DNA from: Malassezia japonica | Taxonomy: Eukaryota; Basidiomycota; Malasseziomycetes; Malasseziales; Malasseziaceae | Assembly (NCBI RefSeq): GCF_029542785.1 | Contig: NC_083374.1 | Location: 673,653 to 737,652, forward strand | Direction of reading: 5' to 3' | Length of the DNA stretch: 64,000 nucleotides | Shown: one piece after another, positions 32,744 through 42,470 of the stretch | Numbering within the stretch: position 1 is the first letter of the stretch | How the letters are laid out: each line of letters starts with the position of its first letter | The notes under the pieces: model-generated | Databases searched by the model: none | Told to the model about the DNA's origin: nothing | What the model saw: only the letters and a program-made list of their open reading frames with translations | Translations under genes and position numbers: made by a program

Positions 32744-33205
32744 CCGGGCCGAGCGCTCACTCCTGTACTGTATATTGGTAGTGAGAACGCACTGTGCTGC
32801 GAAAGGAGACAGGTCGTGCTACGGAAACTAGACTGGGGTTGGGGGCCGATGAGTTGCCGAACGAGGCTGTAAAAGATAACGTCAGGCTATTCCTTGCGCA
32901 ATAGGTCGCCCTTAGTGGCTCGAATGTCTTCGGAGCGAGGTTCGCGATTTGCCTCCACGCCTCCACGAAAGACTGGCGCGGGCGGGCTTTTGGCGCGGGG
33001 GCGCCGCCTGCCTACTCGACCGGGCAACATATCTGGCGTTTTTTTAAAGTGCGAATGACGCACAAAGTCGGTGTAGCACCCTTGTCCACAGCATTAGCAT
33101 CGGTTCTTGCAATACGGTACGCGTTGTTCTCTAGTCCCTTGCTAGCAACCCCCCCACCTCTATGCGGTCGAATCGGTGTCACACTCTTTCAATTCTATAG
33201 GTCGA
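32744..33205. other. unassigned 460-bp interval between two 3' ends
   Basis: SMD2 and FOX2 both end here, so no promoter is expected, yet two adjacent CCTCCAC heptamers (32952-32958 and 32960-32966) and a T-run (33040-33047) are present. No coding frame with a good start was found; a 69-codon minus-strand frame begins with GTG. A small non-coding RNA transcribed from this spacer is possible. Confidence 0.35.
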
Positions 33206-35991
33206 TTAGTTGTCGGCCAGGGTGACGGCAGCAGCGCCGAGGGCCTGGGTGTCGCGCTCGACGACCTTGGTCACAAAGATGACCTTGTTGCCCTCCTTCC
33301 ACATGTGGGTCTCGAGAGTCTCGCCAGGGAAGACGTGGCCCGTGAAGCGCACCTTGATGTCCTTGTAGGGACCGTAGGCGTTGTACACGTGCTTGCCCGA
33401 GATACCGAACGAGCAGAGACCGTGGAGGATGGGCTTGTCGAAGCCACCCACCGACGCAAAGTTGGGGTCCACGTGCAGCGGGTTGTAGTCACCGCTGAGG
33501 CGGTAGAGAGCAGCCTGCGACTCGTCGGTCTTCTCCTTGATGACCTTGTCGGCGGCGCGCGACGGGGGCTTGTTGGCGGCGGTGGCGGCGCCACGGTCGC
33601 TGCCGGTCTTCTTGCCCTCGAAGCCACCCGAGCCACGGATGAAGAGGGTGCTCTGGTTCTCAAAGACCTCCTCACCGGTCTCCTTGTTGACCGAGATGGT
33701 GCGCGAAGTGACGGCAGCAGCCTTGCCCTTGTCGAGCACCTCGATGATGCGGGGAGTGTTGACGAGGTTGCCCTCCGTGGGGATGGGGCCCTTGATGGCA
33801 AGGTACTGCTCACCGTGCAGGAGCATCATGGGGCTGAAGTTGGGCAGGAAGTCCAGGTTCAGGCTCGAGCCAGCCATGAACTGGGGAATGACACCCCAAG
33901 TGGGCAGCGCCTGGAAGTTTTCGGCCTGCTCGTAGACGTAGTCGAGCTCGTTGGCCTTGGCACCGATACCAAGGTTGTACAGGATCACGTCACGGTTGCC
34001 GTACGAGAACTCGGTGGGCTCAGGGCGCTCAGCCTTGGCCTCCTTGACGATGGCGGGGTCGGCGGGGTCGGCGAACTCGTCGTCGCCCTCGGCGCCCTCG
34101 TCGTCGTCGTCGTCCTCAGCGCCAAAGTTGGCAACAATGTCACCGAGCGACTCGCTGGGGCTCGTGGGCCACGAGGCACGCTCAGGGTCGAAGTCGCTGA
34201 TCTTGCTCCAGTTCTTCTCGATCTGCTCAGGGGTGACGCCCTTGGCAGTGTTGAAGGCCTTACCGCCCGAACGCTCCCAGCGGACAGCGGCGACCCAGCC
34301 ACCCGAAACCTCAAAGAGGGCGCGAGTGACCTCGGTGTTGTCCTTGCTACCGAGGTAGGCAACGACCGGGGCAACGTACTCGGGCTTGAAGGCGTCGACC
34401 ATCTCCTGCGGCCAGATGGTCGAGGTCATGGCGGTACCAGCGTTGGGGGCGATGGTGTTGGCCAGAATGTTGTACTTGGCACCCTCAACGGCGAGCGTCT
34501 GGGTGAGACCAAGGATACCCGACTTGGCGGTCGAGTAGTTGGCCTGACCAAAGTTGCCGTAGATACCGACAGCCGAAGTGGTGTTGATGATGCGACCGTA
34601 CTTCTGCTGCTGGAAGATGGGCCAGGCAGCCTTGCAGACCTTGTAGGTACCGCGCAGGTGCACGTTCTGGACCGCATTCCAGTCCTCGGCAGTGGCACCG
34701 GCGAACGACTTGTCGCGGAGGATACCGGCGTTGTTCACAACGACGTGAAGGCCGCCGAAGGCGTCGGTGGCGTCCTTGACGAGCTTGTCACCGTCCTCAA
34801 CGGAGCCGATGCTGGCAGTGGCCTTGCCGCCGTTCTTCTTGATCTCGTCAATGACGGCGTTGGCGTTCTTCTCGCTGAAGTCGTTCACGACGACGTTCGC
34901 ACCGAGGCGGCTAAAGAGGAGGGCGTAGGCGCGACCGAGACCGGCACCAGCACCAGTGATGAGCACGGTCTGGTCCTTGAAGCTGACCGGCGCATCGCCC
35001 TGGGGGTTCTCAGGCGCCTCCTTGGCGCGCTCGAGGAGCTCAAGGTAGTTGGCGTCGGTGATGCGCTGGGGGTACTCGGGGTTGGTCTCGAAGTCGAGGA
35101 TGTCGTCGATCTTCTCGCGGACAGCCTCGGGGGTGAAGGTCTTGTCGGCGCGGAAGACGTGACCGTGCGAGCGCTCGCGGCGGAGCATGGCGTAGAAGCC
35201 GGCACCGCACTCGAACACCTCACCACGAACGCTCTCGTTCTGGGCCGAGACGAGGTAGGCGACGAGGGGAACGACGAACTCGGGCTTGAGGTTCTCGAGC
35301 ATCTCCGGGGGCATCACCGTCTCGGTCATCTTGGAGGCAGCGACAGGGGCGATCGAGTTCGCGATGATGTTGTACTTCTCACCCTCGATGGAGAGCGTCT
35401 TCGAGAAGGCAACCAGGGCAAGCTTGGCCGACGAGTAGTTGGCCTGGCCGAAGTTACCGTAGAGACCGGCAGCCGACGAGGTGTTGACCACACGGCCGAA
35501 CTTCTGCTGGCGGAAGTAGGGCCAGGCGGCACGGGTACAGGCGAACGAGCCAAAGACGTGGACGGCCTGGACGGCATCCCACTCCTTGTCGGTCATCGAC
35601 TTGAAGGACTTGTCGCGGAGGATACCAGCGTTATTGATGAGGATCTGGGGTTAGTTCGAATAGACGTACGTCAATGCGGCCCCACTTGTCGATCACCTGC
35701 TTGATGATCTTCTCGCCCTCGACGTTCGAGTCGTAGTTGGCGATAGCCTCACCACCAGCCTTGGTGATCTCCTCGACGACAACATCGGCAGCCTTCTTGT
35801 TCTTGTCGTCGGCGGCAGGACCGAGGTCGTTCACAAGGACCTTGGCGCCGCGCGAGGCGAAGAAGAGGGCATATCTAGGTAAGCCAAAGGGGTACGTACG
35901 TCTTGCCGAGACCGCCACCGGCACCGGTGACAACCACGACGCGGTTCTTGAACGAGATCTTCCCGTTATCCGTAGCAGGGAAATCAGCCAT
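33206..35991 (-). CDS. FOX2: peroxisomal multifunctional beta-oxidation enzyme (Fox2-like)
   Basis: A fungal 2-enoyl-CoA hydratase 2 plus (3R)-hydroxyacyl-CoA dehydrogenase. Three exons, introns 35875-35899 and 35645-35669 (25 nt each), 911 aa. Two short-chain dehydrogenase modules stand in tandem: [16 protein letters not shown] and [16 protein letters not shown], each with [11 protein letters not shown] and a [10 protein letters not shown] active-site block. A MaoC-type hydratase 2 domain follows, with [16 protein letters not shown] and the hot-dog motif [20 protein letters not shown]. There is no SCP2 domain. The C-terminus is TLADN, not a canonical PTS1, so peroxisomal import would need another signal. 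It is divergent from a second beta-oxidation gene. Confidence 0.94.
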
Positions 35992-36241
35992 GATGAAGTT
36001 GTAGAAGAAGTCCCCTACGGGCGGACCACCCCGCAGGCCCCGCCCCGCACGTCACCTCCGGTCCGGTGGAGTTTCAGCCGGACATGCGGCCCAATCGCCA
36101 GCGCGATGCGTAAGCGGCGGGAGGGACCTTCGGCCGAGCTAACTCCGCCCTTTCCGGAGGTGGAGAGAGTGCACGGCCCGGCCAAGGCACGGTCAGCTGG
36201 TCGCACGCAGGACACGGCTTCCAGGAAACCATTGGTGCATT

Positions 36242-37247
36242 ATGCCAGCTGTTGAATCGCCATTTTCTAGAATTGCCGTGCTAGGATGCGGCCAGATGGG
36301 TATCGGTATTGCGTACGTCGCGGCTGTGATTGCGCGTATCGAAGAAATCATCCTCTTTGATGTGAACGAAGAGCAGGTGCAGACGGCGCGTGACGAGCTC
36401 GAGCTCCAGATCCGAAAGACGGCCAAGTACCGCCTGATTGAGCCGCGCCTTGTCGATCCGATCCTCGCGAGCTTCCGCCTGGTGACCGACATGAAGGACC
36501 TCGGATCGGGCGACCGTGCGCCGCAGCTCGTCATCGAGGCGGCCTCGGAGAATATCGACATCAAGACCAAGATCTTTGCGCAGCTCGCGCAGCAGCTGCC
36601 TCTTTCTACGGTCCTGGCAACAAATACATCGTCGCTGAGTGTGACGCGGCTGGCCAACGCCGCCTCGACCCCACAACTTTTCCCGAAAGAGGAAGAGGCG
36701 GCAGAGAGCGCAGGGCGCGTGATTGGCGTGCACTTTTTCAACCCGGTGCAGAAGATGCGCCTCGTCGAAATTATTCCAGGTCTGCAGACACGCGAGGATG
36801 TGACAAAGCGCGCGACCGACTTTGCGCTCGCCTGCCGCAAAAAGACGGTGCGCTGCACCGACACGCCCGGCTTTATCGTGAATCGCATCAACATCAGTGC
36901 GCTGCGCGAGGCAATCCGCATGGCAGAGACCAAGGTCGCGACCTTTGAGGATATTGATACGGCGATGATCTACGGCATGCGCTCGCCCATGGGGCCGCTG
37001 CGCCTCGCGGACTTTGTCGGACTGGTGCGTATTTTTTTTACTCATTCAGGATATCGTCTTGCAGTACGCCTCTACACTCACACAGGGTCCTCAATTCTAT
37101 TTACGAAGATACAGGCGAGCCGCAGTTTGCGCCTCCGGTGCTGCTCCAGCGCATGGTCCAGGCTGGCTGGCTCGGCGTCAAGTCCGGCAAGGTAGGCAGG
37201 CCTCCACACTCACGCAGGGCTTTTACGACTACCAGGCGAAGGCCTAA
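36242..37247 (+). CDS. 3-hydroxyacyl-CoA (hydroxybutyryl-CoA) dehydrogenase
   Basis: A short-chain L-3-hydroxyacyl-CoA dehydrogenase of 310 aa. The N-terminal Rossmann fold has IAVLGCGQMGIGIAYVAA. The catalytic segment is GVHFFNPVQKMRLVEII, and the dimer domain starts TPGFIVNRIN and continues DIDTAMIYGMRSPMGPL. Three introns (37025-37049, 37064-37085, 37192-37217; 25, 22 and 26 nt) lie near the 3' end; the 14-nt exon between the first two (37050-37063) is supported by phase and by the sequence ADFVGLDIVLQVLNSIY. It shares a 250-bp divergent promoter with FOX2, suggesting co-regulated fatty-acid breakdown. The C-terminus QAKA is not a canonical PTS1. Confidence 0.92.
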
Positions 37248-37351
37248 TGTGTTTAGTCATCATAGAACCAGCCAACCCGCAGGCGCGCGTTGGCAAACCC
37301 GCCGCGGTTTTGCTCCCGGATCGATCGCCTACGGCCTAGGACAAAAAAGCG

Positions 37352-37843
37352 ATGTCTATTGCGCGTACCGTGGACTATATCCGCAAGGGCGGTTTCGCCA
37401 AGTACTGGCGTGACATGCAGTACATTGATGATGCCAAGTGGGGTACTATGGTCGGCATCGACAGGTATGTATCCGCCTCCGAATGCTCATGATAGCAACG
37501 GCAACAAGTACTGGGAAAACGTCAACGAGCAGCCCGGCCGTACGCGCTGGGTGGACTACAAGAGCTCGGATCCCGACACGACGCAGCTCGAGCCGATCTG
37601 GCACGCCTGGCTGTGCAACACCCGGATGTTGCCCCCGAACGCGGACCCGCTCACTCAGAAGTTTGAGCACCCCTGGGAATCGGTACGTGTGCTGTGTGGC
37701 TTACCCTAGGTCACATTTGAGAATATGACGGGTACGCGCGGCTCGTTCAGGACGTACAACACTACGAAGCCGAAGCTGGTACGTGGACATGACTGACCTA
37801 GTACTCTTGGGTGCCCAAGATTGCTGAGCGCGGCAGCCAGTAG
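37352..37843 (+). CDS. NDUFA12: NADH:ubiquinone oxidoreductase subunit NDUFA12 (B17.2)
   Basis: An accessory subunit of mitochondrial complex I. Four exons with introns of 31, 27 and 23 nt (37465-37495, 37683-37709, 37779-37801) give 136 aa. Joined sequence: KYWRDMQYIDDAKWGTMVGI, DSNGNKYWENVNEQPGRTRW, VDYKSSDPDTTQLEPIWHAW and TTKPKLYSWVPKIAERGSQ. This is the conserved NDUFA12 pattern. The organism therefore keeps a proton-pumping complex I, unlike Saccharomyces. Its start lies 104 bp after the dehydrogenase stop. Confidence 0.92.
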
Positions 37844-38167
37844 ATATGTAGCAACACGACCTCGGTCTCGATGAGGGACATGCAGTAGTACGTGGGAGTG
37901 GGATGAGGGGGATGGAGCGTGGCTCGGCGCGAGCCACATTTAGCCACATTTACTGCCGTGGTCGTGCACGGTGCACAAGCATCGAGCTAGTACGCCTGGG
38001 TCACCGCTAGCCACCGGGAACAAACAGCTCACATGGGGCAAGCAAGGCAGAGCGATCCATGCTATGTGCACTCGCTATTATCCAATAAGCTGCGCTGCTA
38101 CCCAATTCCCACGGCACACTGCTCAGGCAAGGCGTCTACAGGCCTAGTCGGAAGGTCCTGTCCTGGT
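37844..38167. other. intergenic between convergent NDUFA12 and PBDC1
   Basis: About 320 bp between two 3' ends. No gene seen. A short repeat (GCCACATTTAGCCACATTTA) occurs near 37931-37951. CCAAT-like boxes occur near 38081 and 38101 but do not face any start. Confidence 0.3.
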
Positions 38168-38729
38168 TTACGACTGCGTTAGACGATCCACGTACCGACT
38201 TCGCGGCGTTGGCGTGCTCACGGACCCAGTCGTTCATACCGCGGCGGCACCGCGCGATCTCGAACACGTAGAACTGGAAGCGCGTCACTGTGTAAGAAGA
38301 AGAAACACGTACAAAAGATCGTGTTCGTCTGCGTGTACTCGTCCGAGGCATCTGTACGGATCAGCGTACCAAAGTTGAAGTCGGCGACTGGGTCAGAAGG
38401 AGAAGCACGTACCCTTCTTTTCGTACTTGGCGATGAACTCGCGCCACTTTTGCTTGCCAGCGGGGCTCTTCATGCTGTCCTCGTTGATCAGGCGGACCGC
38501 ATTGTCGTCCTTGAACGTGTCAGGGAACATCTCTTCAAAGTCGGCCATGATGTCATCGTCAAATCTAGGTGAGCATTGCAACGTACTTGGTCAGGCGGAG
38601 CGCAGAGCCCTTGACCTTCTCGAGCAGGTTCCAGTAGGTCTGTGCATGCTCGACGCAGCGCACGGCAATCTGCTTCTCGATTTCAGGGAGGTTCTCGGCC
38701 TGGTTGGGGTCAAACGTATCCAAAGACAT
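38168..38729 (-). CDS. PBDC1-family protein (yeast YPL225W type)
   Basis: A small conserved eukaryotic protein linked in yeast to translation-factor folding. Five exons (38587-38729, 38413-38564, 38313-38387, 38196-38287, 38168-38173) with introns of 22, 25, 25 and 22 nt give 155 aa. Sequence in order: HAQTYWNLLEKVKGSALRLT, FDDDIMADFEEMFPDTFKDD, KQKWREFIAKYEKKVADFNF, GTLIRTDASDEYTQTNTIF and RFQFYVFEIARCRRGMNDWV. The last exon contributes a single Ser codon plus the stop (6 nt). It shares a 40-bp divergent gap with ASNSD1 that contains one CCTCCAC element. Confidence 0.9.
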
Positions 38730-38749
38730 GGTGGTCAAACAACTCCCGG

Positions 38750-38756
38750 CCTCCAC
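38750..38756. promoter_or_regulatory. CCTCCAC element
   Basis: Exact heptamer inside the 40-bp gap between the PBDC1 and ASNSD1 start codons. Confidence 0.4.
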
Positions 38757-38769
38757 GTGACAAAGTGCG

Positions 38770-40412
38770 ATGTGCGGCATCGCGTTGGTGTGCGGGCCGT
38801 GCGCAGGGGATGTGTGGGCCTCGCTCCTGCGCGCGATCGAGCGGCGAGGTAGGTCCTTTGGCTTATGCAGGGCCGGACGCCGTGCAGGAAAGTGCGATTT
38901 CCGTCGGTGCACAGACGGCGCATCTCGGCGCGTCAGTGCTGTGTCTCCGTGGAGAAGGCGTGACGCGCCAGCCGTTTTCCGCAAATGGCCTGCATTTCGT
39001 GTGGAATGGCGAGGTGTTTGACGGACGCGATGGTGCGTGGGCGCCGAGTGAAAATGACGGCGCGGCGCTCTTTCAAAGTATCGTAGAAAAAGCCGGCAAA
39101 GGCGACGTGCGTGCTGCGCTGGTCGCGGCGCTCGCCGAGATCGAGGGGCCGTACGCGTTTGTACTCGTGGACGTGCGTATCCGAGGCTAACCCAGGAGGA
39201 GCATCGCTGTGTATACTACGGCCGCGACCCTCTAGGGCGTCGGTCACTCTTGCGGTCCGCATCGCCGTTTGCGCTCGCCTCGGTCTCGACGCAAGAGTCG
39301 GTCGAGAGCGGCTGGGTGTGGGAAGAAGTGCCGTGCGCTTCGCTTTGGTGTGCCCAGCTAGATACCCCGGCCACGGATGCGGTGGACCGCACGTCTGAGG
39401 TACGCTGAATAGCTAATGCAGTTTGCCTCGCGTCTCCTCGTGTCGGACGCGGAGTGGAAAGACAATGATACCCCCGCCCTGGATGCCTTCCACGCGACAC
39501 TATCTGAAAGTGTCGCGCGGCGCGTCTGTGATATCCGCCCGGATCCTACGTACGTCGCCCGCCTAACGCAGGCAATCCAAAACAGACGCCCACGTCGCCG
39601 TGCTCTTTTCTGGGGGCGTCGACTGCACGGTGCTCGCCGCTTTGGCGCATGCGCACATTCCCCCGGAGCAGTCAATTGATCTAATCAATGTCGCTTTCGA
39701 GAATCCTCGCTCGCTCGCGGCGCACCACAGAGACGACCCCTATGCCGTACCAGACCGCATTACGGCGTATGCCAGTGCACAGGAGCTGCGTGCCATGGCG
39801 CCGCATCGGCAGTGGGACCTAATCGAGGTCAATGTGCCGTATGCTACGTACGAGGCGCACTTGGACCAAGTCAAGGCGCTCCTTGCGCCATGCACCAGTG
39901 TCATGGACCTGAGCATTGCTGCGGCGCTCTACTTTGCGGCGCGTGCGCAAGGTCGCGTCGGCGGGTGTGCGTATACGTCTCCTGCGCGCGTATTCCTATC
40001 TGGCCTCGGCGCGGACGAGCTGCTTGCGGGTTACTCGCGCCACCGCCAGGCCTTTCGGCGGGGCGGCGACGACGCGCTGCGCGCCGAGCTCCAGCTCGAC
40101 CTCGACCGGCTGCCTACCCGCAATCTCGGGCGCGACGACCGCGTAATTAGTGCGCACGCCCGCGAGGCACGCTTTCCCTACTTGGCGCGCTCAGTCCTAG
40201 TCCAAGTCTGTGCGTTGCCGCTTTCTACGAAGGCCGACCTGTCCCCCGGCACCGAAGGCACTGGCGACAAGCGCCTGCTGCGCAAGCTTGCGCGGCGCCT
40301 CGGCCTCCCCCATGCGTCTGCACTCCCCAAACGTGCGATCCAGTTTGGCGCACGCAGCGCCAAGCTCGACGCGGCGTCCGCCCGCCGCAAAGGCTCCGAA
40401 GCGCTCTCGTAG
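38770..40412 (+). CDS. ASNSD1: asparagine synthetase domain-containing protein 1
   Basis: A glutamine-dependent amidotransferase-like protein (yeast YML096W type), 517 aa. Four introns (38849-38870, 39173-39195, 39400-39421, 39550-39571; 22, 23, 22, 22 nt) join five frames. The N-terminus MCGIALVCGP has the nucleophilic Cys2 of class II glutaminases, followed by LHFVWNGEVFDG. The synthetase half has the PP-loop VAVLFSGGVDCTVLAAL and LSGLGADELLAGYSRHR. The gene is thus intact in both halves. Its exact reaction is unknown even in well-studied fungi; it is distinct from true asparagine synthetase by its shorter C-terminal domain. Confidence 0.92.
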
Positions 40413-40457
40413 TGGTCTGTGCTCGTGCAAAATAATTCCTCAAACCACCATTTTTAG

Positions 40458-41339
40458 ATGATGCTCCAGAGCGTCGCTAAGCTGGGCCTGCGCGTGCCGC
40501 GCACCGCGTGTGCCGGCGCGTACATGCGCCTGGGCTCGCCGGGTTATGCCCGCATGCCGCTGATGCCCGCCACTCCTATGCGTGTGTACAGCACGGAGCA
40601 GGAGATGCACGCTGCGCAGAGCAAGACAAACATGACTGCGCAGTACATTGGTCCGATGCGTATGGCCTACTACCGCCTCAAGCTCTTTTCACTCTCGTCG
40701 CTGAGTGTCGCGGCGATCTTTGCGCCGATCTTTATGTTGTGGCCGCACAAAATGGAGATGGCTGCGCGCCTCGGCATCACCGTTACGACGCTGGGCGCCA
40801 GCTCGGTCAGCACCGCGCTGATCTCGTGGATCGGATCGCCGTACGTCGGGCACATGACGCTGCGCCGCTCGGCTACCGACTCGGTGCCGATGCACTACAT
40901 CTCGGACGGCGTCAATGAGGTGGTGCTCGAGGACACCCCTAGCGATCCCCGCATCCACGCCAGCGAGCCGTACTACCTGGAGATGGCCACGCTTTCGTGG
41001 AACATGCGCTCGCTCAAGACGACGGTCTATTCGCCGTCGCTCCTGCGCGCGACAACGCGCCCGCTCGCGACGTGGGAACTGCCCGCGCTTCCGCCGCCTC
41101 TGCTGCTTGACCAGGGCGTCGAACAGCGCGACGAGCACACTGTGTCGAAGCTCGTTGCCGAGACCGTGGATGTCACGCGTGGCAAGGTCATTGGCCGCTG
41201 GTGGGCTCGCTGGCGTGTCACGCCGACCGACGGCGAGGCGATGGAGTTCTCGGGAACGTGCGAGGGCGAGGGTTCGCCGGTGCGCTACTTTTACGTCGAC
41301 GAGACGCAGCTTGGCGACGAGTGGCGCGTACTTGAGTAG
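40458..41339 (+). CDS. probable mitochondrial inner-membrane protein, TMEM70-like
   Basis: A 293-aa protein in one exon. The first about 45 residues look like a mitochondrial presequence (Arg, Ala, Ser, no acid). Two hydrophobic segments follow (about residues 75-95 and 100-125), with LFSLSSLSVAAIFAPIFML and ITVTTLGASSVSTALISWI separated by a short loop. The remainder is soluble. The hairpin and the YRLKLFS and SPYVGHMTLRR borders resemble the TMEM70/TMEM223 group involved in ATP synthase or respiratory-complex assembly. Family assignment is by eye and moderate. Confidence 0.65.
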   Translation: MMLQSVAKLGLRVPRTACAGAYMRLGSPGYARMPLMPATPMRVYSTEQEMHAAQSKTNMTAQYIGPMRMAYYRLKLFSLSSLSVAAIFAPIFMLWPHKMEMAARLGITVTTLGASSVSTALISWIGSPYVGHMTLRRSATDSVPMHYISDGVNEVVLEDTPSDPRIHASEPYYLEMATLSWNMRSLKTTVYSPSLLRATTRPLATWELPALPPPLLLDQGVEQRDEHTVSKLVAETVDVTRGKVIGRWWARWRVTPTDGEAMEFSGTCEGEGSPVRYFYVDETQLGDEWRVLE

Positions 41340-41448
41340 ACTATAGCAGAAAGTGATACGGTCGCTAACACAGGCACAGCAGCGCCGCACCGCCCTCCGC
41401 CTGCCGCCGCCGCCGCCGCCGCCACGCTCCCCACCGCCCTTTTTTTGT

Positions 41449-41455
41449 CCTCCAC
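41449..41455. promoter_or_regulatory. CCTCCAC element
   Basis: Exact heptamer ending 15 bp before the ATG of the next gene. Confidence 0.35.
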
Positions 41456-41469
41456 TTTGCGACCTTCGT

Positions 41470-42470
41470 ATGAGTGCTGGGCGCGAGCCACGCCCCACGG
41501 TCTCGTTCGCGGCGCTGGCGACGTCCGAGGCGTTCGTAGGTGCGCTGTTACGCGACGTCAATATCCTAGTGCATTCCTTTGCGCTCACATGGTCATGGCT
41601 CGACGGCCAAACGGCACAGCCCCCTGCGCCGCCGGTGCCCCTCCGGTGGGAGTACGGCGCGCTGCTGGTATTCGAGCGCGTGTGGACGCGCAACCAGTGG
41701 CAGCAGCTTCCGAGCCTGTTTGGAAGTGATCCGAGTACGCGCCGTGCATTTTACGAGTCCACAGCCCGCGCCTTCCTTGGTACGTTGCGCGGCTGACCCA
41801 GATACCATTGCCCAGGCCGAATCCGACGTCTCGCTCCTGCATGCGGTCGGTGCGCTAATGGGCCTATACCTCTTGTGGTCGGGGCAGGGCACGCCGATGG
41901 TATGGCCGTCGATCGGCGTCGACAAAGGTACGTCGGTGCACTAACGCAGCCACTTTCTTGCAAGTGTTTGCCTTGCCGGAGCGCGCGCGGCGTGTCCTGG
42001 ACACGGGCGTCGCGCCGGGGCACACGCCACCGTCGGCGGACGTGTGGTACACAGTGCAGGTGCTGCTGGGCCGTGCAAGCCGGACGCAGGGACCTGTGCT
42101 CGTGTTGCACGTACCGAAAGCGCCTACGCGCCTCGAGGCACAGACGACGCTCATGCCACGGGGCGAGCGCGCAACGCGCCCTAGTACCCACGGCGAGGTA
42201 GGGCGCCGCAACGAGCTCGTACTGCGTTCCGAGACGAGCCACGCGCCGAGCCAGGAGCAGGTGCACGCCTCAATCGTCGACATGCTCGGCATTCCACATC
42301 CCCAGGCGCAGCCGGTCGGCAGCAGCCGCGCGACCGCGCAGTCGCTCGATGCGCTGGTGCAGTCGCAAGGCGCGTACGTCGGTGCACGCAATGCGCTGCG
42401 CGACGTGACCTCGGGCGTGCCTGGCCTTTATGACGAACAAGACGCCATGGCGTTTCCCACATTCATGTAG
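41470..42470 (+). CDS. hypothetical protein; possible SNAPc subunit 1-like
   Basis: Three exons with two 22-nt introns (41780-41801, 41928-41949) give 318 aa. The start at 41470 is the first ATG; upstream frame sequence is a CCG repeat without a good start. The first 150 residues hold an all-helical region (FVGALLRDVNILVHSFALTW, WEYGALLVFERVWTRNQW, AVGALMGLYLLWSGQ) that vaguely recalls the SNAP43 domain of snRNA-activating complex subunit 1, including the length and the late LYLLW-like block. The C-terminal half is low complexity. I would not rely on the functional guess. The stop abuts the MSS1 stop with no spacer. Confidence 0.55.

Noticed and set aside
33176..35704. An 842-codon open frame on the plus strand opposite FOX2
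   Set aside because: It is the antisense shadow of a gene with strong C/G third-position bias. It has Val/Leu/Gly/Asp-rich low-complexity translation and no domain, and FOX2 homology fixes the coding strand.
41353..41469. Upstream extension of the SNAPc-like gene and a 21-nt intron-like segment at 41353
   Set aside because: The frame starts with GTG and encodes a proline run from a CCG repeat. The intron-like segment would join no conserved sequence.
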